Shown here: in pieces, positions 36,226 through 47,608 of the stretch | Numbering within the stretch: position 1 is the stretch's first letter | How the letters are laid out: each line of letters opens with the position of its first letter | Assembly (NCBI GenBank): GCA_029961685.1 | Contig: JARWKL010000012.1 | Span: 25,777,227 to 25,841,226 of the forward strand | DNA from: Aristolochia californica | Lineage: Eukaryota; Streptophyta; Magnoliopsida; Piperales; Aristolochiaceae | DNA: 64,000 nucleotides | Direction of reading: 5' to 3' | The notes under the pieces: generated by a model | What the model was told of the DNA's origin: nothing | Seen by the model: only the letters and a program-made list of their open reading frames with translations | Databases searched by the model: none | Position numbers and translations under genes: made by a program

Positions 36226-36500
36226 CATCTACATGACTCTCGCGCGGGGCTCTCTCTCGGGGCTCTCTCTGTCGCACACCCTCTCTGCCATTGCATTCCC
36301 GCAGCCCTCTCTCTTTCTCTGCTCCCTCTCTCGTCTCCTTTCCCGCAGCCCTCTCTCGTCTCCGTTCCCGCAACCCTCTCTCATTCCCGTAGCCCTCTCT
36401 CGTCTCCGCAACCCTCTCTCGTCTCCATTCCCGCAGCCCTCTCTCATTCTCTGCTCCCTCTCTCATTTCCGCAGCCCTCTCTCATTCCCGCAGAGCACGG
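36226..36500. repeat. CCCTCTCTC-rich degenerate tandem repeat
   Basis: Units such as CCGCAGCCCTCTCTCGTCTC repeat with variable spacing about ten times. Overlapping long open frames appear on both strands only because the repeat lacks stops, so no protein is called. Confidence 0.75.
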
Positions 36501-36663
36501 GAGGTCGAGCATTTGCAGAGCTTCTCGGCCTCCCTCTCTTCTCCCTCTCGGCGTACCGTCGGAGCGCCGCCTCTGTCGGCATTGCCCGCAGTCGTCGCCG
36601 GCCGTTGCCTTTGCCTAGCCGTCCCCGTCGCCATCGCCCCGCTGGCTCGCTGCTGAGGAAGAC

Positions 36664-36709
36664 GAAGATGTTTAATTTTTCCTAAGTTAGGAAAAATTAA
36701 ACTATCTTC
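36664..36709. repeat. Near-perfect long hairpin inside the nested element
   Basis: Arms 36664-36685 and 36687-36709 are complementary over 22 bp with one unpaired base and a 1-nt centre. The innermost 16 bp are perfect. It lies at the switch from the GC-rich to the AT-rich half. Confidence 0.8.
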
Positions 36710-37655
36710 ATAAAAATTATTAATTTATTATTTTTATTTATAAAATAATTATTTTTATTTTACAATTACTATATTAAAATAGTGATTTAATAGTTATAAT
36801 TAAAATATTGTTAAAATAAATATTTGATAAATTATTTTGGCATAATTATCCGATTGTTATAGTTAATTAAACCAATGGTTTTAATTTTTGTGATAATATA
36901 TTATTAATTAATAATAAATAAAATATATTATGTACAAATATATAGTGTGTTAAAGTTATGATTAGATCAATTTTTTCTCTTAAATTATTCATTTTTAGGT
37001 TAAATATATCATTTGTTATTAATAAATTAATAACTTAATGTATTACTTTTGTTTTTTTATTTATAATGTTATTTATTTATTATTTGTAATTAATCATATA
37101 CGTATTTCATTGGCTCATGTAATTACCATATTAATGTACAATAAAATATCTAATTCAATTAATAAATATATTAGTATATTTAATTATACATTCAATAACT
37201 TATTCGTGTAGTAATAATGGTTGTTTTACCTAATTTGGGGTTTAAGGATTATGTTGTAATTAAGTGCACTGTAAAGGTTTAGAAATTCTCTTGTTTTTTA
37301 TGTTTTTCTCATGTTGGGGCACTAACACTGGAAACTGTTTTCCAGTGCACATGAAGTTGTCAACACTAACACAAATTCTTACCTGATCTTCATGTACATG
37401 ACATGATCTTCATGTTGGACATGACTTGATCTTCAAGAATCCACTTTGGGGCACTAACCCCCCAATATCATTCAACAACCCTTATCCCTAAACCATAAAC
37501 AGCTCAATGCCCCCAACAAGCCCGGGTTGCAGCTCAAAATAAAACAAACCCTAACCCTACAATTTATGGTCCAACCCGGGTTCAATAAAAAATATCCGAT
37601 TAAGGATCTGACTATTTACACTGGATCCGATTAAGGATCCGAATATGTACCCGCA

Positions 37656-38435
37656 TCAGATATTCTCGCCTGCATTAGTCTCCTCGGGTTGGAAAGAACT
37701 CGCCATCGAGTTCATAATAGCTTCAGCGGAACCGGGAAAATAAGGACACAAGGGTGGGACATGAAAAATATCAGAAGTCTTCAAATGATGCACGGGAATG
37801 GCCAGCTTCACATGCTTAGGCGGCAGCCCAGGAGGAGGATCCTCCGCTACGTCTCCATGCTTGACGAAAAACCTGGACAGTGAAAGCAGATTAGTAATAC
37901 CAACTATCGGAGTAGGAGTGGGTCTTGCCTGACGAGGTGCCAACACAATCTTCTTCCCTTTGATGCTAAGGGAAAAGGTATTCTTCTGCCCATCATAAAT
38001 AATACGGCGATCATACTGCCAAGGGCGGCCTAACAATACATGGCACGCTTCCATAGAGACAACATCACACCAAACATTATCGAAATATTTTATGCCGATG
38101 GAAAAAGATACGAGGCATCGCTGATCGACTGTTACCCCATTACCTTTAGTCAACCAGGCCAACTTGTACGATTTGGGATGATGATTTGTCATCAATTGCA
38201 ATTTCTGGACAGTCTCTTCAGACACGACATTCTCATAACTGCCATTCTCAATGATCATCGTGCAAACTTTATCGGCGACTGTGCAGGTCGTGTGGAAAAT
38301 ATTAGTCCGCAACCAATCATCCCCTAAATCCACCTTGGGAGTCAACAGACTCTGACGAACAACCAGAGTCGCATTACAACACATCTCCATCTTCATCATC
38401 ATCATATACAGGTTCACCAAGCTCCGCATTTTCAT
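37656..38435 (-). pseudogene. Gypsy aspartic-protease-like domain (degenerate)
   Basis: 260-codon frame with the usual plant gypsy arrangement: FHTTCTVADKVCTMIIENGSYENVVS, then KLAWLTKGNGVTVDQRCLV, CDVVSMEACHVLLGRPWQYD, FSLSIKGKKIVLAP. The catalytic triplet, normally D-[GST]-G in a DGGS context, reads E-N-G here, so the protease is predicted inactive. The frame stops where RT should begin and continues into LTR-adjacent sequence. Confidence 0.75.
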
Positions 38436-39224
38436 CTACCACGTCTTCCTCAATCAAAAGATTTTTGCCCTTCTGACTAGCAGGGTTCCTACACTCGGTG
38501 GCCTTATGGCCCTGTTCACCACATCGAAAACATCTAATACGTGAAGTAGAAGTACCTTGTGTAGGCTGCTGGGCAGGAACGGATTATGTAGGACAAGCTG
38601 GTGGGCTGCTTTGATCGCTTCTAATCATGGGTCTCCGGTTCAGCTGTTGTTCCACAGCCAATGTACGCTGGAAGGTTTCAAAAACGATCCACAACGAGTG
38701 AAGACAGAGGACATCCTGTAGGGGCTGTCGTAACCCCCCCAAATACCTTGCCACCATCTGTTCTTCTGTCTCAGATAAGTCATTCCGGGCAATCAACCGA
38801 TAGAACTCCTCCGAGTAATCATCCACTGATCTCGAGCCTTGCCGCAACAAATGAAGTCGCTGAAACAAGGTTTGAGTGTAGCCGAAAGGAAGGAATTGAC
38901 CCTCATCTTCTCTCAATCAGTGATTTTGGCATTGCCCTGCTGGTCTCATGATCGCCTCAACTACTCCCACCACAAAGATGTTCTGCTCTTGAGTTTGATG
39001 GCAACCAATTTCACCTTGACATTATCTGGGACTTCCTTATACTCAAATATACGCTTTATCTCTTGCAACCAGTCGATGAATCCTTCGGCCTGTAACGTAC
39101 CAGAAAACTCGGGTAGCGTCACTCTGAAACCGAGGTCTATAGGTCGATCCCCACGGTGTTTCCCGAATCGAGCATGATTGCGATATGGGTTTTCGAACCT
39201 GGCATCGGAATCGTGATCTTCCAT
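38436..39224 (-). pseudogene. Gypsy Gag with CCHC zinc knuckle, frameshifted
   Basis: The N-terminal part at 39224-38961 (VTLPEFSGTLQAEGFIDWLQ, IFEYKEVPDNVKVKLVAIKL) is the retrotransposon Gag fold. It continues in another frame at 38916-38584 (QRLHLLRQGSRSVDDYSEEF, EEQMVARYLGGLRQ). A CCHC knuckle CFRCGEQGHKATEC is at 38491-38532. At least one frameshift and a stop separate these blocks. Confidence 0.85.
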
Positions 39225-39902
39225 CTCACGAGAACCGAAATCCTGCGCCGTTAGACGTTGGGTTCACTCCGCGACTTGCCTCTGCAAATCTTCCAGTATC
39301 ACCGCCTGAACATTACGGCTGCAACCACGACCACCAGCCATTTTTTTTTATTTTTTTTAAATATCTCAAAATTTCCTTTTTTTTTAAATCGTTGGAAATT
39401 TCCCAAAATCGACCGCGCTTCCCCCAAATCAAAACAGTCTTGACGCTATTGAAATCTCCGAAATCAGAAGTTCGAAGCCCTTTGTCCCGAAATCGCGACG
39501 CTCCGGCCGTCGTCTCTGGCGACGCTAACCCTCTCTCGGCGCTGACGTCTCACGCGAGGTCTCGGACGAAACCCCTGTTTCGGTCCTCTGTTTTCAGTAA
39601 GTTCCGAACCTTATCTGTTCGTCGAGCTCCATCGACAACAGATCTGACTACGGCAACGACAACGGTAACGTCGCACGGCAGTTCTGACGGTGACGAAGTC
39701 GATGCCGAACCCTTTCCCTACTGAATCCCTATCTTCCGGAAAATCCAGAGTCACTGCTCTGTTTCTGTAACTGCTCGGTTGAGTCTCTAGTAGCAACGTT
39801 GAGCGGTAGCTCAACGGTGACGACAACGGTGACGGTGTCGTCTTCGTCGACCCTTTAACTGCTCGCTACAGCGTCTCTGGCTAGCCTCTTCTCGAGCCTG
39901 AA

Positions 39903-39916
39903 GCTCTGATACCAAC
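39903..39916 (-). other. Gypsy primer-binding site, tRNA-iMet type (minus strand)
   Basis: The plus strand reads GCTCTGATACCAA, the complement of TTGGTATCAGAGC, immediately inside the right LTR. It fixes the element's orientation as minus. Confidence 0.8.
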
Positions 39917-40259
39917 TGACGTCGGTCAGGAAAGCGATTATCCTGTAGGCGGATCAAATTGAGAATCACGGGAGGAATGCAAGAAATCTGCCTCCAGAGA
40001 AACCTCTCTGATTCGATTTAAAATATCAATATCATTCAACAACCCTCATCCCTAAACCCTAAACAACCTTTGAAACAAACTCAACGCCCCCGACAAGCCC
40101 GGGCTGCAGCTCAAAATAAAACAAACCCTAACCCTACAATTTATGGTCCAACCCGGGTTCAATACAAGGATCCGACTAAAGATCCAACTAAGGATCTGAC
40201 TATTTACCGAGGATCCGAATATGTACCCGCATCAGATATTCTCACCTGCATCTGCATAA
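39917..40259 (-). repeat. Gypsy 5' LTR (right copy)
   Basis: 343 bp, starting TGACGTCGGTCAGG on the plus strand. It carries a 12-bp segment (GGAAAGCGATTA) absent from the left LTR and shows the uninterrupted AATATCAATATCATTC target of the nested element. Confidence 0.8.
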
Positions 40260-40665
40260 GTTTCTCATTCTCACTTCTTGTCATCGTGTAAAATCTTTTA
40301 ATTGCTCGAAGGAATTCTCCTTAGAATCAAAAGTCATTCTCTGTTGTAGAATAAAATCATTCGCGAGAACCTCTGTTAAGGCATTAAATTCGTATACTTT
40401 GTGATTTGAGAGGCCACTTTCAGACTTCATAAAACCCTCTATATTGTTCGTAACAACTGTTGTGACCATTGCTGAAATAGTTTATTTAAAAGTGTCGTAG
40501 AGCATAAAAGAATCTGCTCAGAGGATCTACACGCTGCTCCTGGTGATGTCTACACGGCCAAGATGGACACAAATTTTTTTATCTTAATCATCGCCTATAA
40601 ATATCCGCAGCAATAAGCAAAAGAAACCTTAAAAATCATCAGCCTCTAGTGTCCTTCATATCCAA
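40260..40665. other. 3' flank of GLR3, homologous to UBC 3' flank
   Basis: It resumes the sequence broken at 35949 and is collinear with 28000-28412 and 58235-58614. No gene. Confidence 0.65.
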
Positions 40666-43600
40666 TCACCTCCACTTGCTAACTTGAAGTTCAGATTCTT
40701 CGGTTCCTACCTCAGCAGAGGGAGACGCGGAGCCTGCAAGGCTGCTTGGTCCAGTTTGATAGCTCCGACATTCTCCAACCGCACCAGCCTCATCTTCACC
40801 ATTATCGGTATTAATGGTTTCATCGATTACCTGAACTTGATCATCATCCGACCTCTCGTCGTCACTTACAGAATCGTCTGCAGGCTCAACTAGTTCGACT
40901 TCGGCGGCGATCCTTGCTCTCTTTCGTTCCTCGTATGAGATGTTGACCAAGTACAAAACGACTGTCACTGCTGAGATAGATATGGTGGTGAGGTAGATGA
41001 AACGGAAGCTACTGAGGGAGAGTTCGTAGTTGATATCTGTTGGGACTGGACAAGTCATGTTTCCAAACCATTTAGTCTCTATTTCGTTCATCCGATACTG
41101 CTTAAACTGAAGAAGGGCTCTCGAAACGTCGGAGACCAGGGGAGAACCTAATGAGAACGCCTGGAAATCAGCAGAAGACGCAAGTGAGATTGCAGCAATC
41201 AGAGAGTCATTAATTTGGACAATTACAGAGCCACTGGGACAGAAGGTTACAAATGCGAAGCCTCGAAATCCCTGTGGATAAGTCTTTCCGGCCATGGTGT
41301 AATTGCAGTACTTTTTGAGAAAGACTTTGACGTAAGGGATCTCATCCACTATCGCAGAAACTCCACCGTAGGGGCTTCCCAGTTCGAGGGCCTTTGCGTA
41401 TTCTTCAACTGAAGGGTAAGCTATGATATTTGATTCGTCTACGCCTTGCTCCTTCAGGAACTCCAGCACAAGGGATCCATTCTGGTATCCAATGTTCTCT
41501 TTGTTCTTAATAAGAGTTTGAAGATCAGTCACCTTTGGTCGAAGCCTCTCCACTGTCACAATGGAGGTCAAATTGGCGCTATAACTTGTCACAAGAACGA
41601 AGATGACAAAAGTCCACAAGCTGCTGACGAATCTCGCGTGGTTGGTATTCAACTTCTCTCCTGCACCCACGGTACTAATTAACTTCTCTCTTACAGTCAT
41701 GATCCATTCATAAATTAACTATCATAATCACGAAGCGAAAGGGAAGAAGAGCCTCAGGAAGTACAAGAAATATTTAACGACAAAAAATTTAATGGCTACT
41801 TACTATTCGCAAATACGAAGATGGTAAAGGAAAAATAGAGGATTTTTCCAACTTGTTCTGGTTTCGTCCCTTGGAATTCCTCGTTCGTTGAACGCTCGAA
41901 AAACCATATAAGAACTCCCTTGACCACTGACATTCCTGCGCTAGCAAACCACAACTCCATTGAAAGTGGAGCCAAGAACCACCAAATTTTCTTGGTAGCA
42001 TCGGCGTCCACAACTGGAACGATCATGGAAATCCCGGAGTCTGTGAACGGCTGGCTGAAATCCACATAATTTGATCTGTTTGGTATGATAGTTGTATCAC
42101 CTACCACCACGTCGTACCTCTGCGCTTCCACGAGATCGACAAAACAAGTTAATCAAAATCGATTGCAAGGGGGGAATTATACATACACCAGGCTGCTCGA
42201 AAAGCAAATACCAGATTCAAAATAAATAAATAAATGGATGGTTTCAGACAATTATACTCCCCCACCTTGAGGAACACCTGATAAATCAATTCGTCGTAGT
42301 AGCCTAATTCATTGACGTGAACATTATGATACGGTTGAAAATCCAGTTGCACATACGGTATAGTCTCCATGACGGTACGGAAAATATCAACGACGTAACC
42401 TTTGGTGACATAACATTTCTGTTTAGGGTCCCATTCCACCTTCACGAACTCGTTGTATCCAGTTTTAACAGGGACGCCAACCCTCAAGATTGTGACATTC
42501 GTAGCGTAAGGAGATTTCGGAACTATAGTGTTTCCGCCAGGCCATATAATGCTGGCGAGATCTTCAGCGTTGGTAGAGTAGTTCTTCTCGATGCTCAGAA
42601 CGCGACTGAGACCATAGCCTGGTGTCCAGTAACCGACCTTCCGTCCGGCACCGTCGTTTACCACATTTATAATCTCAAAGGTGTTGAAAGAGTTCAACTG
42701 CCCTTCTGCTAAGCTAATCACCCCGCTCAAGCCATTGAAGCGCGTGGCCAAGAGGGCCTGTAGAAGTTTCGGCCCAACTGAGGACACTTCCATGCTCATT
42801 AATTTCTTCGAATTTGCTTCTGCTTGGGGATTGGGGTGAATAATCGGCGGGACTCCGGGGGAGAAAGCTTTTTCAGCTGCCAGTGCGATTGCCCACGTTG
42901 CATCATAAGCCCATAACGCATATACATCAATGTCGGATACATCTGCCTCGGGATGTTCCTTTTCGAATTTACGTTTCCACCGTTGTCGAAAATTGTCCAG
43001 AAGTAGGGATTTTGGCACATGTGTTTTGATTCCAAGAACACCTTCCATGGAGTTCACCACAGAAGGATCCATGGATTTGACAAGATTGGCTAGTCTGGAC
43101 GTTATGATCCATGCATACCCATCTACCATCATCCCTGCCTCGTTTGCTAGCCGGAAAAAGCTTCCACCGAGCGAAACCGGCAAGTGAACGATGAAAACCC
43201 TGACGGGCAGATCGGATAATTCTCGCATAATTTGACGAATCGAGGCCTCATCAGCCGTTGGTGGGAGCGGGATCCTGCGAAAGATGCCTGTACCAACTTC
43301 TTGGATGGCATCAGTGAGGTAAGGTATTAGGCCATTTCCACTGTAGCTATCGTCATGGACGAGGATCAATTCTTTCCAGCCAAATGCTTTAAGAATTGAT
43401 GCAATAGGCCTCGCCTGAGCAGAGTCATTCTGTGCCATACGGATGAAGTAAGGCGTTCGGGATGGTGATATCAGAGAGTTGACGACAGAGAAGGAGATGA
43501 TGGGAACATGAGCTTCGTTTCCCATGTGCGCCAGGAAATCTGCCTCTTCTGATGTTTGAGGCCCAATGATGGCTTCCACACCAACTGTTTTCAAGAGCAG

Positions 43601-44538
43601 CAAGCCTGCAAAATGAAGGAACTGATCAAGCCACTTATTTTCACTAAATTCATCACAGGAATCTTTAACGAATGTCTGTTAAAAAGTGAGAAATGTTCCA
43701 GAAATACACGGTAAGCGTTAGGATTACCCTTAAATTTCTTCCCATCTTTTGTTCTTTGGACGGCAGATGGATTCTTTTTTAACTGCTGCTTCTTTTCAGT
43801 TTGAAAGCAGTAGTTGGTGGAAAGTCTTTTCAGTTTCGGTACCGATAGGCCAACGTCTTTCATAGAGAACGTAGTGCGAAGGTTATGAACCCATGTCTCT
43901 ACATCCATGGAAATTTATGACCCACGTTCTCCCATCGGCAGTTACAGAAGCCGATAAGTTTTATGGGAGCTTGACTTATAAATAGAGGTTTGGTCACTAA
44001 TCTGGTTTACTGATACAATCCTTCAGCTTACACCATCACTGAGAGTGATGAGAGAGCGGAAGACCCAAACAGAAGCAAAGAACTCCTATAAATTTAACTG
44101 AATTTGATCGAACGGAGGGAGGTAAGATTTTGGTTTCCGTTTAACTTTTATTCAATGAATGGAGCGGACCACTGATCCTTCCATTTGAGCATTGAAATTC
44201 ATGATAGGCTAATATTCCTATCTCTTCTAAAATTTCTGAAGACTCTAAAAGAGCTGTATCATACCTGCAGAAGCGGCTTTGACGACACTTCCTTCGGAAT
44301 TCTGATAATGAAGTATAATACGAGTCCGATAATCCCTGCCGGTAGTCGTATAAAAGTCCTCGACAGCCATGGAAATGGAGCTGTTATTCACAACTCCATC
44401 AAGTAATTCAAGGTCCAAAATCACTCCAACGTGGACATCCACATGCCCATTCCCGGTTCGGTCTCCACATGCGATGGAGATGCCAATAAGCACTAAGCAG
44501 AAGATCGAGAACGAACGAAGCTTCTGCTCTACCTTCAT
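40666..44538 (-). CDS. GLR: GLR3: glutamate receptor-like channel, intact (clade 2-like)
   Basis: Ligand-gated non-selective cation channel homologue. Exons: 44538-44265, 43605-42266, 42119-41804, 41687-40666, all GT/AG and in phase, giving 983 residues. It has a signal peptide (SFSIFCLVLIGISIACG), an ATD to about residue 420, S1 (VGVPVKTGYNEFV, VDIFRTVME), then YDVVVGDTTI and YVDFSQPFTDSGI. M1 is at about 591-612, the pore loop (KILYFSFTIFVFAN) at about 630-643, M2 (SLWTFVIFVLVTSY) at about 665-685, S2 carries DEIPYVKVFL and GSPLVSDVSRALL, M3 (FIYLTTISISAVTVVLYLV) is at about 868-890, and an acidic tail follows. The gating motif reads SYSANL where plant GLRs usually have SYTANL. In S2, FRGFAF replaces the TGGFAF of its paralogues. 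Intron 1 holds an extra insertion of about 440 bp. Confidence 0.93.
43772..44212. mobile_element. Insertion of about 440 bp in intron 1 of GLR3, possible solo LTR or MITE
   Basis: GLR1 and GLR4 are continuous here (CAGATGGATTC followed by a CTATCTC-type sequence). GLR3 has about 440 extra bases, flanked by a possible ATTC duplication. The insert contains a plus-strand TTATAAATAG box near 43977. No coding sequence or clear terminal repeats were seen, so the class is unknown. Confidence 0.5.
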
Positions 44539-45221
44539 TCAGCGAGCGTCTGCAACAATGTTGGACCAGAGAGATGGAGCATTGCTCCCGAAAAAGATAA
44601 CAGCGCACATTAATCATCATGATTCAACGGAGGTCTTCTTCCTTGTAGCTTCCTTGCGATTAATCAATTTAGCTTAGGGGGCGTAACTCTGCGCGAATGA
44701 CTTTTCCAAGTTGATGCAACCGGGCCAGAAGAAAGGGACATGATCATCTTATTAATGAATTTACTTGTAGATGTTGACAAGGAATCGTTTTTGGAAACCT
44801 GTGATCAGGCCAGAAGAGGCTATTGGTAAGAGCCCAAAAATTTGTCACTGATCATGAAAGAATCATAAAAATACTTCAGTTTTTATTTTTGTTTTACATG
44901 TTTAGTTTTACTGGTAAGGGCCCAAAAATCTGTCACTGATCATGAAAGAATCATAAAAATACTTTTACTTTTTATGTTTTTTTACATGGTTAGTTTTAAA
45001 CTATCTTCCTAACGCTCCTCTTCCAGTTTTGTCACGACAGGTCGAGTCCATGAGTAGTATCTTTTTGTTTATTTTCCAAAAGATTTGTCTCATGCAAACT
45101 TCTACGGTTGTTGAAAATTCATAGATCACTCAGTTTTCTGAAAACCTTACTGTTGAAATATTTGTTTGTATTGATCAGGCCAGTCCTTGTATAAGATCCG
45201 TGAGGTTGCTTTCCTAACAGG
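44539..45221. other. Spacer between GLR3 and the PTI1-like pseudogene
   Basis: The first about 290 bp resemble the upstream regions of GLR1 and GLR4. A tandem duplication follows, then a short stretch with TCTACGGTTGTTGAAAATTC that also occurs at about 35338. The junction with the duplicated kinase fragment is at about 45222. Confidence 0.55.
44826..44999. repeat. Two-copy tandem duplication, unit about 88 bp
   Basis: Both units begin GTAAG-GCCCAAAAAT and contain GTCACTGATCATGAAAGAAT. GLR1 and GLR4 have a single copy of this sequence upstream. Confidence 0.85.
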
Positions 45222-46396
45222 TTCGAGTCGTCATGTGGCTGACACAGTCGGGGATCAACTTGGCGAATCCAAAATTGTCGACCAGTGGTTCAAAGTCTGA
45301 ATCGAGGAGAACATTGCTTGTCTTGACATCTCTGTGGATTATGTGGCGTGTCACCTCATGATGCAAGTACCTGAAAGAGAAAAGATATGTTAATTGGGGT
45401 TAATCAGTTGATCATGTATTGGCTTTCTGCCATTAATTGATGAGTTTTCTATATATAAGATTTGCCTTTTTCTACTCAATTTGTCAGTTGCTCCGATGTG
45501 ATTCTGTACAATACTATTAGAAGATGAGAGTGGAGCTTACATTAGACCTTGTGCAGAGCCGAGAGCAATTCTCATTCTCTTTTTCCAATCCAGTTGCTTT
45601 TCACTGGCAAATTGGCCAGGTGGGAAAGCAAACTAAGGTTGAGCATATAGTCGTACACAATGAGTCTTTGGTCTGCTTCGGCACAGTATCCTCTCAAACC
45701 GAGGAGATTCTTGTGACAGACCCTCCCCAGAACTTCGATTTCAACTGCAAATTCCATCTCAGCTTTTGAACTCATGGCCTTCAGCTTCTTCACGACGATT
45801 TGCACTCATAACCGAAGTGACAGTTAATTTGGATAAAAGTATTGACATGGATATATTATCTGCTGCAGCTTAAAGAACACTAAAATGAATAAAACCACGT
45901 GTAAGTAAAAAATTAGACCAACTCACTTGCAGCCCTTGTTTTGCTACAATACACAGTTCCAAACCCTCCTCAAAGCTTGTTATCCTCACTGAAACCATTT
46001 GTTGCAATATGCAGCTCCTTGTATGTGAAAATTCTCCACGTACTACTCATTGCGTTGTGGGCCTCCACCCCAATTATCCATATATAATAGCACAAAGAAC
46101 CTACATGTGAGGGTGAGTGTTAAGAAATAGTTTTACATGGATTAATAAAAATAAATATATTGAGTTTATTAGTTGGAAAAAACGTTTCTTTGGGATAGAA
46201 CTTGGACCCAACTTCAAAGTGATCGAACTGGCACAGATGGAATGAAGTTCAGAATTCTCAATAAACCACTAGATTGTGCTGGAACACTAGAGAAGTACTA
46301 CGACTCCCTTGATCAACCAAGGTCGCCTTATGCTTTCGCAAAAACTTACCCTTCGTTGACCTTCTCATCCCCGCAATACCTCATCATCGACCCCAT
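45222..46396 (-). pseudogene. PTI1-like kinase pseudogene (5' part only)
   Basis: Degraded paralogue of the gene at 15636-17180. It keeps part of the last exon (45222 to about 45371, including HRD and the start of the activation segment), exon 3 (about 45803-45541), exon 2 (about 46062-45929) and exon 1 starting at 46396 ([16 protein letters not shown]). The 3' half of the kinase domain is missing at the duplication breakpoint. Exon 2 has lost bases around the nucleotide-binding loop and the region before intron 2. An insertion of about 150 bp replaces the exon 1-2 intron boundary at about 46065-46230. It cannot encode a kinase. Confidence 0.88.
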
Positions 46397-47608
46397 AGCT
46401 TCCCTGAATCCCGTAGAGGTTCAGTTGATCTTGCTTGATGTCATCTACAAGCGCACGTTAATAAAGTTTTGACACAAACAGAGATCGTCTTTTAAGCTAT
46501 GGCGTGAGATTTTAGTGATTCAATGTAGAGAAAAGCCAGCCGCAATTTAATTACATCTTTGCTCAACGGTAGGACCTCAGAAAACAATGAGAAACGAGAA
46601 ACTAAAGTAGTATTAAAAGAAAATGATTAGAAGTGAGCATAATGATTTGTCTTCGAGTTACAAAAAACCTCCCTCGGTGCCATTTGGATCCAGAATCACG
46701 TTGTTTATTTTCTTTATGAGTAAAGTAATTGTTCTTGTCTAAACCCAACAAAACAAAGTTAGTTAAAAAGTTTATTTTCTCGACATTTATAATAAACAGG
46801 TTCAACATCTCCTGTCGGTTCGAAGTTTGGTACGTTGAGTTTGATTATTTTTAGGTCATTTGATTAATACGTAGGACATATTAATGGAACATTTACCATT
46901 TAAAGTTGAGTCTAAGGCTTATCCCAAAATGACTAGTCCCAATTAATAAGTTTAACATATTTATTTTCACTAATACATGTAAGACTAATATCCCGATTAG
47001 CTTTGATTCCACCAAACCCAATAATTTCAAAAGATCAATTTTTGTAATAAGACTTTTATCATTCTCAATAATATATTTATTTAGAAACTAATAATATTTT
47101 TAAACATTTAATGCTATTTTGTTTATTTATTGTTGCCAACCTTTATCAATGGCTCTTAGTATCTGCCCGTTTCAAACCTAAAAGTTGGGAAGGTCCATTT
47201 ATAAGATAGAAGTCACTAAAAAATGTCGCCATATTCTAGTAAAAAAATGCAATTTCTTCTTTATAACCTATCGATTTACTGTGAGTACATTCACGATTCT
47301 TGCCAAGCATGAAATTACCAAATGGCACTCAGTTCGCCACGTTTTTGGAGTGAATGGGGCATTTCCATTTTGATGCCAATTCCTGTTACGTGCGTTACAC
47401 CCTCAAGTCCATTCGTGCAGGTCACATGCAGGTCACACGTGATTATAAAATAGCCAAGATACACAAATGAAAGAAATCTGATAGGCATCTGTAACCAGTT
47501 ACCAATATTTAATTAAATAGGTCCCCAGGCTAGAGCTGTATGCACTATGCAGTACTGCGGTCTGCATGCATTATTCGTTCTCAAAAGAATGTCGCTTTAC
47601 TTAATCGG

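Larger units (their letters stand above)
36052..37463. mobile_element. Nested 1.4-kb element with terminal inverted repeats and 3-bp TSD
   Basis: It is inserted in the gypsy LTR. Termini are GGGGGGGTTAGT on the left and ACTAACCCCCC on the right, flanked by AAT at 36049-36051 and 37464-37466. The right LTR shows the empty site with a single AAT. Subterminal regions carry many copies of CATGATCTTCATG- and TTCATGTACATGA-like motifs in both orientations. The middle has a GC-rich, CT-repeat part (36230-36660) and an AT-rich part (36710-37250). No transposase is encoded. The 3-bp duplication and G-rich termini would fit a non-autonomous DNA transposon. The superfamily (PIF/Harbinger-like or CACTA-like) is not settled. 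Confidence 0.75.
35950..37672 (-). repeat. Gypsy 3' LTR (left copy), split by a nested insertion
   Basis: It begins TGACGCCGGTCATCCTG. It matches the right LTR up to 36051 and resumes at 37464, ending near CGCCTGCAT. Without the insertion it is about 310 bp, against 343 bp on the right. Confidence 0.8.
35950..40259 (-). mobile_element. Ty3/gypsy LTR element, gag-protease only, with nested insertion
   Basis: A 5-bp target duplication GTTTC lies at 35945-35949 and 40260-40264, and the flanks rejoin to the sequence seen uninterrupted at 27.99 kb and 58.2 kb. LTRs are 35950 to about 37672 (split by a nested element) and 39917-40259. The coding direction is minus, with the primer-binding site just inside the right LTR. 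Internal genes: Gag, zinc knuckle and an aspartic-protease-like domain. There is no reverse transcriptase, RNase H or integrase, so it could only have moved with proteins from another element. Confidence 0.88.

Noticed and set aside
36143..36685. Long overlapping frames on both strands (up to 212 codons)
   Set aside because: They arise from the CT-rich tandem repeat in the nested transposon. Ser/Leu/Pro- or Arg/Glu-only composition is not a real protein.
43591..43908. 105-codon minus-strand frame across GLR3 intron 1
   Set aside because: It starts inside the intron-1 insertion and runs through intron sequence into the splice site. No domain.
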